Part shown: positions 26,402 through 35,302 of the stretch, piece after piece | How positions within the stretch are numbered: position 1 is the stretch's first letter | Layout of the letters: every line of letters starts with the position of its first letter | Assembly (NCBI RefSeq): GCF_046054155.1 | Contig: NZ_JBEQCT010000005.1 | Span: forward strand, 62,001-126,000 | Length of the DNA stretch: 64,000 nucleotides | Direction: 5' to 3' | Source: Celerinatantimonas yamalensis | Lineage (GTDB): Bacteria > Pseudomonadota > Gammaproteobacteria > Enterobacterales > Celerinatantimonadaceae | Notes under the pieces: generated by a model | What the model saw: only the letters and a program-made list of their open reading frames with translations | Told to the model about the DNA's origin: nothing | Database searches by the model: none | Position numbers and translations under genes: made by a program

Positions 26402-27559
26402 ATGAACCACCGCCTTGCGTTAAAGAGTAAACTCCCGGCACTTGGTACAACTATCTTTTCGCAGATGAGTGCTTTGGCCGAGCAATATCAAGCCATTAAT
26501 TTATCTCAAGGTTTTCCTGATTTTGATGGTCCAGAATATTTGCAGGGGCGCTTGGCTTATCATGTCGCGCAAGGCGCAAACCAGTATGCCCCGATGACGG
26601 GTGTGGTCGCCCTGCGTGAGGCGATCTCCGAGAAAACACAGGCTTGCTATGACTATGCGCCCGATGTGAACGCTGAAATCACGGTCACGGCCGGAGCCAC
26701 CGAGGCGTTATATGCGGCGATTACCGCATTAGTACGCTCTGGTGATGAAGTGATCTGCTTTGATCCGAGTTATGACAGCTATGCCCCCGCCGTTGAGCTT
26801 TCGGGGGGGGTGTTAAAACGTATTGCTCTGCAGCCTCCTGAGTTTACTATAAACTGGGAACAATTTGCCGCGCTTGTGAGTGAGCGGACTCGTTTGGTGA
26901 TTTTGAATACGCCGCATAACCCTACCGCGACTTGTTGGTCAGCTGATGACTTTGCAGCGCTTTGGCAGGCGATTAAAGAACGCAATATTTTTGTGCTTAG
27001 TGATGAGGTATACGAACATATCTGCTTTAGCCATGATGGTCATGCCAGTGTATTAGCCCACCCACAATTGCGTCAGCGAGCGGTTGCCGTGTCATCTTTT
27101 GGCAAAACCTATCATATGACGGGTTGGAAAGTTGGTTATTGTATTGCGCCAGCTGAGATCAGTGCTGAGATCCGTAAAGTACATCAATACTTAACTTTTT
27201 CGGTGAATACACCTGCTCAGTTAGCTCTGGCTGATATGCTGCGCTACGCCCCTGAACATTATCAGCAGCTTCCTCATTTTTATCAGGCCAAGCGTGATCG
27301 CTTTATCAAAGCACTTGCAGCAAGCCGTTTTAAAATATTGCCTTGCCAAGGGACCTACTTTTTATTAGCCGACTATAGCGCCATCTCTGATTTAGATGAT
27401 GTCGCATTCTGTCGGTGGTTAACTCAAGAGGCTGGAGTGGCGGCCATCCCACTCTCTGTTTTTTGTGATCAGCCTTTTGCGCACCGATTGATTCGACTCT
27501 GTTTTGCCAAACAAGATGCGACCTTGGATGCCGCCGCTCAGCGTTTAGTCTCGCTATAG
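26402..27559 (+). CDS. mtnE: Methionine/glutamine-type aminotransferase (YbdL-like, MtnE role)
   Basis: PLP-dependent class I aminotransferase, 385 residues from ATG 26402. The family start LSQGFPDFDGP is followed by the substrate-side NTPHNPTATCW and the PLP lysine in SSFGKTYHMTGWKVGYC. It resembles E. coli YbdL, which prefers methionine and 2-keto-4-methylthiobutyrate. Placement opposite mtnBCD and behind met boxes supports the last transamination step of methionine salvage; the role name is inferred from context. Confidence 0.85.
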   Translation: MNHRLALKSKLPALGTTIFSQMSALAEQYQAINLSQGFPDFDGPEYLQGRLAYHVAQGANQYAPMTGVVALREAISEKTQACYDYAPDVNAEITVTAGATEALYAAITALVRSGDEVICFDPSYDSYAPAVELSGGVLKRIALQPPEFTINWEQFAALVSERTRLVILNTPHNPTATCWSADDFAALWQAIKERNIFVLSDEVYEHICFSHDGHASVLAHPQLRQRAVAVSSFGKTYHMTGWKVGYCIAPAEISAEIRKVHQYLTFSVNTPAQLALADMLRYAPEHYQQLPHFYQAKRDRFIKALAASRFKILPCQGTYFLLADYSAISDLDDVAFCRWLTQEAGVAAIPLSVFCDQPFAHRLIRLCFAKQDATLDAAAQRLVSL

Positions 27560-27984
27560 TGCCCAATTTAAACCTGTGAGCTCTAACATGGCTTCATTAA
27601 AACTGTTTATTGGTTCATTTAATCAGATGATACGCTGGATGAGTATATTGACGTAAATGATGAATGGATAACGAGCTGTCAAGAAATTGCGTTGTTATTG
27701 GCGTTTAGGACGATGGCATCTTGAAGTAGGATATGCTGCTCAATTTGCTGCTGGACTATCCTAGATTTCTTGTACGAGTCATCCGTACGGTTTGGAAAAA
27801 TCTATTTTTAGTTGATCAGTCCACTATGAGCGTATGAGCGAGTACATTAATTTCATCTGCCGCGTGTTATAACGAGAATCAATTTAGCCATGTGTCACTA
27901 TGCTGCTTTTGTAAGTTAAGCTGAATTGGGGTAATTAGCTAATCTATAGCTCTGTTAGAAATATGAATCGGGTGGGCGACGGGT
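27560..27984 (+). other. Intergenic region before the sigma-factor gene
   Basis: Nothing recognisable as a gene, repeat or RNA is seen here. It should contain the promoter of the sigma/anti-sigma pair. Confidence 0.4.
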
Positions 27985-28593
27985 ATGGATGAAGTGGCTG
28001 ATGTGGAGCCTTCGGTTATCGTCGATGAAAAGGCATTACTTGAGCTGCGCCAGCAAATGCTTAAATTTGCTCGCCAGCAGATCCGCGATGCTCAGTTGGC
28101 TGAAGATGCGGTGCAAGAGGCTTTGATAGCCGCTTATCAGCAAGTTGAAAAATTTGGGCGACGCGCTGCATTTAAAACATGGGTATTTGCGATATTAAAA
28201 AATAAATTAATTGATGTGTTACGTAAAGAACGTCGTCACACGGCCGCTGAAGATCTTCAACATGGCTCAAATTTAAGTGGTGATGAGCTGATGGATGTTT
28301 TGTTTAAAGAGAATGGGCACTGGAACCCCCATGAAACACCGCAAACATGGCACGAACCGGATGGCGGTGTTTATTCAGAAGATTTTTGGCGTGTTTTTGA
28401 TGCCTGTTTGAATGCATTACCTGAAAAATATAGCCGTTTTTTTATGATGCGCGAATTCTTAGAATTATCCACCCAAGAAATTTGTCACAATGAATCATTA
28501 ACCGTATCCAATCTCAATGTTATTTTATATCGTGCGCGGATTCGTTTGCGTGAATGTTTAGAAGATAACTGGTATCTCGAAGGAGTCGATTGA
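27985..28593 (+). CDS. Sigma-70 family (ECF-type) RNA polymerase sigma factor
   Basis: Alternative sigma factor of 202 residues. Region 2 covers about residues 15-80 (AEDAVQEALIAAYQQVEKFGRRAAFKTWVFAILKNKLID) and region 4 about 125-190 (LPEKYSRFFMMREFLELSTQEIC). The linker is longer than in classical ECF factors and contains a His/Trp-rich stretch (NGHWNPHETPQTWHEP), as in the subgroup paired with small zinc anti-sigma factors. The following gene overlaps its stop and encodes such a protein. The stimulus is not evident. Confidence 0.92.
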   Translation: MDEVADVEPSVIVDEKALLELRQQMLKFARQQIRDAQLAEDAVQEALIAAYQQVEKFGRRAAFKTWVFAILKNKLIDVLRKERRHTAAEDLQHGSNLSGDELMDVLFKENGHWNPHETPQTWHEPDGGVYSEDFWRVFDACLNALPEKYSRFFMMREFLELSTQEICHNESLTVSNLNVILYRARIRLRECLEDNWYLEGVD

Positions 28594-28772
28594 TGCACTG
28601 TAAACATGCGACGCGGTTGTTGTCGGAACGATTAGAGCGGCCTTTAACATTAATCGAGCGTATGCGCTTGCGCTTTCACTTGTCTATTTGCAATGGTTGC
28701 TCGCGATTTTCTGAGCAAATGCTGCAGCTACGCCACATTGCCCATACCTTTTCTCGAGGTGGCAAGCAGTAA
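28593..28772 (+). CDS. Small zinc-finger anti-sigma factor
   Basis: A 59-residue soluble protein with the ZAS motif HLSICNGC (His-x3-Cys-x2-Cys) at about residues 28-35, preceded by a helix containing RLRF. Such proteins hold the partner sigma factor until a signal disturbs the zinc site. Its ATG overlaps the sigma-factor stop by one base with AGGAGTC upstream. There is no membrane segment, so the signal would be cytoplasmic. Confidence 0.8.
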   Translation: MHCKHATRLLSERLERPLTLIERMRLRFHLSICNGCSRFSEQMLQLRHIAHTFSRGGKQ

Positions 28773-29070
28773 GTTTTGAGCATTGCCTCACATCGGCTCA
28801 TTTATTTTATCAGGTAAAGCGACTGATTTTAGGTTGTTTATCGCGTTGGCTATATTGAACTTATCTGTTTATTTGTAGCTCGGACCGATTCAGCGTAGCG
28901 GTGTGCATCATCGGTTATGGGGATCACAAGATGGGTTGCCAAAGAGCCATCGGCTTGGGTGCCTCAGGTTATCAGTGCAATATGATAGGGGTTGCCTTTG
29001 GCCTCGACTTTTGTACAATGTCTGTACTCATTCACCCGCAGCGTCGCTGCTTATTTAAAGGAGACCGTCT
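28773..29070 (+). other. Intergenic region before the ABC-F leader
   Basis: No gene is seen. A stretch near 28878-28920 (GTAGCTCGG ... CATCGGTT) recalls the REP-like units at 3070 and 5110 but is too diverged to call. Confidence 0.3.
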
Positions 29071-29151
29071 ATGTTAATGTGGAATCAGATCAATCCACGT
29101 TTATTTGGTATAGATGCTCGCTCAAGAGTTTGTGATATCGCGCTGCGATAA
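29071..29151 (+). CDS. Possible 26-residue leader peptide upstream of the ABC-F gene
   Basis: A short ORF with a much better ribosome site (AAAGGAGA) than the downstream ABC-F gene. It encodes MLMWNQINPRLFGIDARSRV plus six residues. Its last third overlaps the left arm of a hairpin whose right arm is at 29158-29165. The arrangement resembles leader peptides that sense ribosome stalling and control ABC-F genes. Function is inferred from layout only. Confidence 0.4.
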   Translation: MLMWNQINPRLFGIDARSRVCDIALR

Positions 29152-29165
29152 TCTCGACTTGAGCG
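29119..29165 (+). promoter_or_regulatory. Hairpin overlapping the leader ORF (putative attenuator)
   Basis: CGCTCAAG at 29119-29126 pairs with CTTGAGCG at 29158-29165. More inverted repeats follow before the ABC-F start: GTTAC/GTAAC at 29176-29195, TTGTCA...TGACAA at 29226-29242, and GGCC...GGCC around 29244-29256. They could form mutually exclusive structures that hide or expose the weak ABC-F start. Confidence 0.45.
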
Positions 29166-29274
29166 AAACCATTACGTTACCTCTTTGTTTGTAACCGAGT
29201 GTCTTTACTCGAGCTTTGAGAATTATTGTCAGCAATTGACAACGGCCTCTTTGGCCAAAATTCTTGAGTAAACC

Positions 29275-31002
29275 ATGAGTACTTATTTATCAGCCCAATC
29301 TCTTTCAACTGCTTTTAGTTCTGAACCTTTGTTTGAATCGGTGAGTTTTACTATTCATCGCGGTGACAAAATTGGTTTAATCGGCCATAACGGCTGTGGT
29401 AAAAGCACCTTACTAAAAATTCTCAGTGGTCAGCCTATCGGCTACAGCGGGCAAATTGCCTTATCTAAGCAATGTCTTTTGGCTTACGTGGAGCAATCAC
29501 TGCCGACATCCTTGTTAAGTGTGTCACTGTTGCAAGCTTTAGCCGAGCAAGTGAGTGTGGACGCGCTTTGGAAAGTTGAGCGACTACTGAGTGAGCTGGG
29601 TTTTAGCCCGAACCAGTGGCAACAACCTGTGCAAGAGCTGAGTGGGGGTCAACAGATGCGCTTATTGTTAGCGCGTGCGGTGATCAATCAACCCGATCTA
29701 TTATTACTCGATGAACCGAGTAACCACTTGGATCTGCCAGCGTTATTATGGCTAGAGTCCTATTTGCGTAGTTGGCAAGGCTCGTTTGTACTGGTCTCAC
29801 ACGATGATACATTGCTCGACAAAGTGACGCATTGTACTTGGATCATGCGTGATAAAACCCTGCATCACTTTAACTTATCGTGCAGCGCAGCGCGCCAAGC
29901 GTTGATTGAGCGCGATGAAACGGACCGACTCCGTCATCAAAGTGAGCAAAAGGAGATCGATCGCTTAGCTCACAGTGCCAAGCGTTTGGCGACTTGGGGC
30001 AAAGTCTATGACAATGAAGATCTCGCCCGAAAAGCCAAGACGATGCAAGCACGGAAAGAGCGTCTTGAAGCGCAGCAAACCCAGCTATCGGATGGCGCTC
30101 CGTGGACGTTGCGGCTGCAAGGCGATACTTTACCCGCTAATCGATTACTTGCTATCGAGCAGTTCTTCGTTAAGCCAGCGAGCGACTCGAGCGCGCTGTT
30201 TAGCGTTGATTCAAAGCAAGTTAAAAGTGGTGATCGTATCGCGATTATCGGTCGTAACGGTACTGGGAAGTCTACTTTTCTAAATTGCCTTTATGCGCTC
30301 TATCAGCAGCAAGAAGAGGCGTCGGTGCAGTTTCACCCGAGCTGTCAGCTCGGCTACTATGACCAATCCCTCCATCAACTCCATGACGACGACTCCCTCA
30401 TCGACGCTTTGCAGCCCTTTGCGCCGATAGGCGATGAACTGCGCAAACGAGCCCTGATCAGTGCTGGGTTTGAGTTTCAGCGCCATCAGCAGAAGATCGC
30501 ATCGTTAAGTGGCGGTGAGCGATCTCGCTTGTTGTTCGTCGGCTTGACGCTGGCGCGTTATCACCTTGTGTTGCTCGATGAGCCGACCAACCACCTTGAT
30601 CTGGAAGGCAAAGAGGAGCTTATTTCGACCTTGCAAGACTATCAAGGGGCGGTGTTGCTAGTGAGCCATGATCGGCGTTTGATTGAGCAAAGTTGCAATC
30701 GCTTCTGGCTCATTGATGAGGGACAATTAAGCGAATATCTCGATATCGAAGCTATCTATCGACGCTTGTCGGATGATTCGAATGAGTTAGCCTCTGATAG
30801 TGATGCACAAAGCGCTGCGGCGTCTGCAACTGGCACGCCTGCTCATCACTGTGATGAGGAAGTGTTGTTGCAACAGCTTATAGAACTCGAAGCGTGTCTT
30901 GATGCTGACTGTCGACGTAAAGCAAAACACCAAAAACCGGCATTGCAAGCAAAATGGCGCCAAGCGATTATTCAATTGAAAACGCGCTTAGAGCTTTTTT
31001 AA
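29275..31002 (+). CDS. ABC-F family ATPase (ribosome-associated)
   Basis: A soluble protein of 575 residues with two ABC modules and no membrane domain. Walker A motifs are GHNGCGKST (about 38-46) and GRNGTGKST (about 326-334); signatures are LSGGQQMRL and LSGGERSRL; Walker B motifs are LLLLDEPSNHLD and LVLLDEPTNHLD. The interdomain linker (about 195-270) is helical and charged, as in ABC-F proteins that enter the ribosomal E site. Whether it is an antibiotic-protection or housekeeping type is not decidable here. The start has a weak ribosome site and an elaborate upstream leader. Confidence 0.92.
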   Translation: MSTYLSAQSLSTAFSSEPLFESVSFTIHRGDKIGLIGHNGCGKSTLLKILSGQPIGYSGQIALSKQCLLAYVEQSLPTSLLSVSLLQALAEQVSVDALWKVERLLSELGFSPNQWQQPVQELSGGQQMRLLLARAVINQPDLLLLDEPSNHLDLPALLWLESYLRSWQGSFVLVSHDDTLLDKVTHCTWIMRDKTLHHFNLSCSAARQALIERDETDRLRHQSEQKEIDRLAHSAKRLATWGKVYDNEDLARKAKTMQARKERLEAQQTQLSDGAPWTLRLQGDTLPANRLLAIEQFFVKPASDSSALFSVDSKQVKSGDRIAIIGRNGTGKSTFLNCLYALYQQQEEASVQFHPSCQLGYYDQSLHQLHDDDSLIDALQPFAPIGDELRKRALISAGFEFQRHQQKIASLSGGERSRLLFVGLTLARYHLVLLDEPTNHLDLEGKEELISTLQDYQGAVLLVSHDRRLIEQSCNRFWLIDEGQLSEYLDIEAIYRRLSDDSNELASDSDAQSAAASATGTPAHHCDEEVLLQQLIELEACLDADCRRKAKHQKPALQAKWRQAIIQLKTRLELF

Positions 31003-31032
31003 GCACCAGTTACTATCGGCTAGTCTGACTAT

Positions 31033-31056
31033 AAAGAGCACTTTGCTGCTCTTTTT
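31033..31056 (+). terminator. Rho-independent terminator of the ABC-F gene
   Basis: AAAGAGCA pairs with TGCTCTTT around a 6-base loop, followed by more T residues. Confidence 0.85.
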
Positions 31057-31136
31057 CTCAAGATTGATTGGCCTGTCGTTTCGTTTTTTATGATAGTGAA
31101 ATCTTCATCTATAACCAAATATGCAGGTATTGCTAT

Positions 31137-32498
31137 TTACTCTATTTTTGCTGTTAAGCCATTGAGTTTGCGATATAACGAGCGCAGGCTAATTCCCGCC
31201 ACTTTGGCGACATGTTCTTTGTCGTGGTGATAAAAATTCATAAGATTGGATAAGTAGCGCGCTTGCGCGGTTTTTAGGTCGACCCAATTTCCATCTATTG
31301 TCATCGCGTTTGATTGGGCGAAATCGGTCGCTATTGGCCAGTTAGGGCGCTGGTTAATATGGATACATTTTTCAATGGTATGTTGCTCAATCAGATTGGT
31401 ATCGGTCAAAATAACGGCGCGATTAAGAATATTGCTTAGTTCGCGTATATTGCCGGGAAAGGTGTATCGTTTGAGTGCATTAAGCGCTTCATCAGTTAAA
31501 TGGTATTCCTTTTGTTGATCAATTCGTTGCAGTAATGTTTTGATCAATAGATGCAAATCATCGACTCGCTCACGCAGGGGGGGCAGATAGATAGGAAAGA
31601 CATTAATCCGATAGTACAAATCTTGTCGAAATTCACCGGCTTTGACCATCTGCTCGATATTTTTATGTGTGGCACAGATTAACCGAAAATTGGTATGTTT
31701 TATCGTCGAACAACCAACGGCGCGAAACGAGCCTGTTTCAATCAAGCGTAATAGTTTCACTTGCATCGATAGCGGTACATCGCCGATTTCATCTAAGAAC
31801 AGTGTGCCTTCATGTGCCAATTCAACGAGTCCGGTTCGATTGCTATTGGCGCCGGTAAATGCGCCTTTTACATGGCCAAATAGTTCACTTTCAAACAATG
31901 AGTCGGTCAGTCCCGCGCACTCGAGTGTAACCAGTGAGTGATTAGCTCGAGAACTGCTCTTATGAATGGTATGTGCAACTAATTCCTTACCAGTGCCCGA
32001 TTCGCCCAGTAGTAACACCGATGCGTCGCTATGACTAACGCGGACGATCTGCTCAAGCATATGATTGAATGCGTGACTTGAACCGACCAGTGCTTGCGCG
32101 TTACTCATGGTGTTTGCAACCGGAATGGCGCGCAATAATTCAACAAAAAATCTTAGCTGTCCTTGTAGGTTATGAATGGGCACAATTTGGACATCGACAT
32201 GGACTTGACCGTGAGGCGTTTGATGTACATGTAAGGCGCGCTCTTTGCGCCCTGAGTGAAGTGAGGTGAGTAGCGGACAACTTTCACCGACTTGGTCGCA
32301 AGGCACCGACGCGCCATGAGAGATCTCAAAACAGTGGGGCCGATTGTGAAGAAAAACCTCGCCAAATTGTGCTGTATAGCTCTGGTTGATGGCTAAGATT
32401 TGGTAATCCAAAGAAACCAATAGCGCAGGACAATCATAGCCCTCCAGCATATCAGCAAAGCCTTCAAAAGAATCATTGCAAGACACAACCATATCCAT
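31137..32498 (-). CDS. fisR: FisR-type sigma-54-dependent activator sensing sulfane sulfur
   Basis: Enhancer-binding protein with an N-terminal sensor, an AAA+ domain (GESGTGKE Walker A, GAFTGA sigma-54 loop, Walker B TLFLDEIGD) and a C-terminal Fis-type HTH (VAKVAGISLRSLYRKL). Counting from ATG 32498, cysteines C56, C67 and C74 lie in the sensor with spacing 11 and 7, the spacing reported for the reactive cysteines of Cupriavidus FisR (C53, C64, C71). It diverges from the persulfide dioxygenase gene, whose upstream region has a sigma-54 promoter. The start is uncertain: no clear ribosome site is seen, and 32561 and 32492 are alternatives. Confidence 0.9.
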   Translation of the reverse strand: MDMVVSCNDSFEGFADMLEGYDCPALLVSLDYQILAINQSYTAQFGEVFLHNRPHCFEISHGASVPCDQVGESCPLLTSLHSGRKERALHVHQTPHGQVHVDVQIVPIHNLQGQLRFFVELLRAIPVANTMSNAQALVGSSHAFNHMLEQIVRVSHSDASVLLLGESGTGKELVAHTIHKSSSRANHSLVTLECAGLTDSLFESELFGHVKGAFTGANSNRTGLVELAHEGTLFLDEIGDVPLSMQVKLLRLIETGSFRAVGCSTIKHTNFRLICATHKNIEQMVKAGEFRQDLYYRINVFPIYLPPLRERVDDLHLLIKTLLQRIDQQKEYHLTDEALNALKRYTFPGNIRELSNILNRAVILTDTNLIEQHTIEKCIHINQRPNWPIATDFAQSNAMTIDGNWVDLKTAQARYLSNLMNFYHHDKEHVAKVAGISLRSLYRKLNGLTAKIE

Positions 32499-32515
32499 AA
32501 CAAATTTGCTACATA

Positions 32516-32532
32516 TGACAAAAGTTATGTCA
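32516..32532. promoter_or_regulatory. Candidate FisR enhancer site
   Basis: The inverted repeat TGACA-N7-TGTCA lies about 97 bases upstream of the sigma-54 -24 element, a normal distance for an activator site. No FisR consensus is available to compare, so the assignment is positional. Confidence 0.45.
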
Positions 32533-32626
32533 AATGTGGCGTAAATTGGTATATTAGTCAAACCTAATTTAATGGCGAAAAATAAAAAAACATGTAAATC
32601 AAATAGATCAATTATTGATCATGGAG

Positions 32627-32642
32627 TTGGTACGATTTCTGC
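32627..32642 (+). promoter_or_regulatory. Sigma-54 promoter of the sulfide-oxidation genes
   Basis: TTGGTACGATTTCTGC matches the -24/-12 consensus TTGGCACG-N4-TTGC at all but two positions, with the required GG and GC ten bases apart. It is 85 bases before the dioxygenase start. Confidence 0.85.
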
Positions 32643-32726
32643 CCTTACTTTAGCCAGTATTCAACAAGATAATGATTCAATCACACAAATAACTGATTGA
32701 TTATATGCATAATAGTGAGGTGTGAA

Positions 32727-33608
32727 ATGGTTACAACTGATATGGTAAAGCCCGATGTGGTCGCCTTTTTTGATAAGGATAGCCATACCTTTTCGTATAT
32801 TGTCAAAGACCCACAGTCGACTAGCTGCGCGATTATCGATAGCGTCTTGAATTTTGATTATGCCTCTGGCAAGGTCTCGTTTATCGGTGCTGATGAAATC
32901 ATCGACTATGTAGTCGTGCATCAGTTACAAGTCGAATGGTTAATTGATACGCATGTCCATGCTGATCATCTTTCGGCGTTACCCTATCTGCAAGAACAAC
33001 TGGGCGGGCAAACGGCGATAGGTCAGCAGATCACGATTGTGCAAAATACGTTTGACACAATTTTTAATGAGAGTGATGACTTTTATCGCGATGGTTCGCA
33101 ATTTGATCATCTGTTTCATGATGGTGAGACTTATCAGATTGGCTCACTTCAATGTAAGACACTTCATACTCCTGGGCACACCCCAGCTTGTTTTACGCAT
33201 GTGTTAGGGGATGCAATTTTTGTGGGCGATACCCTATTTATGCCCGATGCTGGCACCGCACGTGCTGATTTCCCCGGCGGCGATGCCGGTGTTTTGTTCG
33301 ATTCGATTCACAAAATTTTTGCTCTTCCCGATGATTATCGTATCTTCATCTGTCACGACTATTGCCCTAATGGGCGAGCCTTGTCCTATCAAACTAGCGT
33401 ACAAAAGCAACGCGAGCAGAACATTCATATTCATCAATTGGTGAGTAAATCCGCCTTTGTTGAGCTGCGAGAGAGTCGAGATAAAACCTTGGCGATGCCT
33501 CGGCTTATTCTACCCTCTATACAAGTCAATATGTGCGCTGGGAATCTGCCAAAAACTGAGAAAAATGGCTTGGCCTATCTAAAAATTCCATTGAATGCGT
33601 TTCACTAA
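32727..33608 (+). CDS. pdo: Persulfide dioxygenase-type MBL-fold hydrolase
   Basis: Non-heme iron enzyme of the ETHE1/BLH group that oxidises glutathione persulfide to sulfite. From ATG 32727 (GAGGTG upstream) the 293-residue protein carries the metallo-beta-lactamase motif THVHADH (H76, H78, D80, H81), a later PGHTPACFTH and the GDTLFMPDAGTARADFPGGDA segment characteristic of these dioxygenases. It is the first gene behind the sigma-54 promoter and is followed by the DUF442-SQR fusion. Confidence 0.92.
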   Translation: MVTTDMVKPDVVAFFDKDSHTFSYIVKDPQSTSCAIIDSVLNFDYASGKVSFIGADEIIDYVVVHQLQVEWLIDTHVHADHLSALPYLQEQLGGQTAIGQQITIVQNTFDTIFNESDDFYRDGSQFDHLFHDGETYQIGSLQCKTLHTPGHTPACFTHVLGDAIFVGDTLFMPDAGTARADFPGGDAGVLFDSIHKIFALPDDYRIFICHDYCPNGRALSYQTSVQKQREQNIHIHQLVSKSAFVELRESRDKTLAMPRLILPSIQVNMCAGNLPKTEKNGLAYLKIPLNAFH

Positions 33609-33682
33609 CGTGCGTGTTCTATTCTTAATAGTATGTGAAAAAAAATAAAAAAATAATAAATTAAACAAGCGAGAATGACCCT

Positions 33683-35266
33683 ATGATACGTAAAAAAATT
33701 ACTGAGCAGTATTCGGTATCTGAACAACTAACCCCTGAGGATGTCGACGTACTGGCACGCGATGGCGTGACACATATCATATGTAATCGACCCGATGACG
33801 AAGAGGCAGGGCAGCGACCATTTACTGAAATTGCAGCTATCGCCAAAGAAAAAGGGATGCAAGCTATTCATATTCCATTTGTTGCCGGAGGCATGCAACC
33901 GACTCATGTTGCAGCGTTTAAAGAAGCGATGCGAGACGCAAAATGTGTGCACGCCTATTGCCGCAGCGGTAATCGCAGCCACAAAATCTGGCAAGCGGCC
34001 CAGCAAACGGACAATCATGCAAGCGTCGGTCAACACACTCATCAATATGATGTTGTCATTGTCGGAGCCGGTTCGGCAGGGATTTCTACAGCCGCTAGTA
34101 TATCAAAACGCAATTCATCGCTGCGGATCTGTTTGATTGATCCCTCTGTGGACCACTTCTATCAACCCGGTTGGACGTTAGTAGGCTGCGGCGTTTTTGA
34201 ATCCTCTAAAACCCGGCGAAATATGGCGGATGTGATCCCTAAAGGCGCGAAGTGGCTCAATGAATCGGTTAAGACATTTATTCCTACCGAAAATAAAGTG
34301 CTGCTTGAAAACGGACAGATCATTGATTACCACTTTTTAGTGATTGCTGCTGGTATTCAACTGAATTGGAATGCAATTGAAGGGCTGAGTGAAACACTCG
34401 GGCAAAACGGTGTGACTTCCAATTATCGCTATGATTTGGCGCCTTACACATGGAAACTCGTGCATGAGCTTAAAGGGGGAAAAGCAGTATTTACCCAACC
34501 GCCGATGCCAATTAAATGCGCCGGTGCGCCGCAAAAAGCGATGTATCTGTCTTGTGATTACTGGCTTAAACATAATAAACTGCATAACTTTCAGGTGTCA
34601 TTTTGTAACGCTGGTGGCGTGTTGTTTGGCGTGTCTGAGTATGTGCCAGCGCTTGAAAGCTATGTCAGAAAATATAATGCCAAGTTGCATTTTGGTCAGA
34701 CCTTAGTTCGCGTTGATGGACCTAATCATCGTGCTTATTTTGCCACTAAAAATGAACAAGGTGAGCCCAGTGAAGTTGAGGTCGAATTTGATATGTTGCA
34801 TGTTTGCCCGCCGCAAAGTGCACCGGATTTTATCCGCGAGAGCCCGCTGGTGGATGAGTCAGGATGGGTGGATGTCGACCGAGATACCTTGCAACATAAG
34901 TCGTTTGACAATGTTTGGTCGTTAGGCGATGTGTGCAATGCGCCGAATGCCAAAACATTGGCAGCGGTGCGCAAACAAGCGCCTGTTGTCGCGCAAAATA
35001 TTGTGGATGCGTGGGCTGGTAAAAGCCTTCGGGCCACTTATGATGGCTATGGCTCATGCCCTTTAACCGTGGAGCGAGGCAAGATTGTATTGGCTGAGTT
35101 TACCTATGGCGGCAAGGTTGCACCCACATTCCCTAAATGGGTGAATGATGGCACCAAGGCGACTTCCTTTGCGTGGATTTTGAAAAAAGATATTTTGCCC
35201 CCTTTTTACTGGCAAGGAATGCTCAAAGGCTATGAGTGGTTTGTAAAACCGAAAATGCGTTCGTAA
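33683..35266 (+). CDS. sqr: DUF442 (BLH phosphatase-like) - sulfide:quinone oxidoreductase fusion
   Basis: Two-domain protein of 527 residues. Residues 1 to about 112 are a DUF442/beta-lactamase-hydrolase phosphatase-like domain with the loop YCRSGNRS (Cys93). From about 122 an FAD/quinone oxidoreductase follows, with VVIVGAGSAG for FAD and cysteines C169 (VGCGVF), C279 (PIKCAGAPQK) and C418 (GDVCNAPNAKT) at positions typical of SQOR-like enzymes. It oxidises sulfide to sulfane sulfur with electrons to quinone, and the neighbouring dioxygenase oxidises the product. The hydrophobic amphipathic C-terminus (PPFYWQGMLKGYEWF) fits membrane docking. Confidence 0.93.
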   Translation: MIRKKITEQYSVSEQLTPEDVDVLARDGVTHIICNRPDDEEAGQRPFTEIAAIAKEKGMQAIHIPFVAGGMQPTHVAAFKEAMRDAKCVHAYCRSGNRSHKIWQAAQQTDNHASVGQHTHQYDVVIVGAGSAGISTAASISKRNSSLRICLIDPSVDHFYQPGWTLVGCGVFESSKTRRNMADVIPKGAKWLNESVKTFIPTENKVLLENGQIIDYHFLVIAAGIQLNWNAIEGLSETLGQNGVTSNYRYDLAPYTWKLVHELKGGKAVFTQPPMPIKCAGAPQKAMYLSCDYWLKHNKLHNFQVSFCNAGGVLFGVSEYVPALESYVRKYNAKLHFGQTLVRVDGPNHRAYFATKNEQGEPSEVEVEFDMLHVCPPQSAPDFIRESPLVDESGWVDVDRDTLQHKSFDNVWSLGDVCNAPNAKTLAAVRKQAPVVAQNIVDAWAGKSLRATYDGYGSCPLTVERGKIVLAEFTYGGKVAPTFPKWVNDGTKATSFAWILKKDILPPFYWQGMLKGYEWFVKPKMRS

Positions 35267-35279
35267 CACGCTAGCAGAC

Positions 35280-35302
35280 GTTTGGCTCTCAATGGGCCAA
35301 AC
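35280..35302 (+). terminator. Hairpin after the SQR gene
   Basis: GTTTGGC pairs perfectly with GCCAAAC; only a short, interrupted T-rich stretch follows, so it is a weak terminator candidate. Confidence 0.5.
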
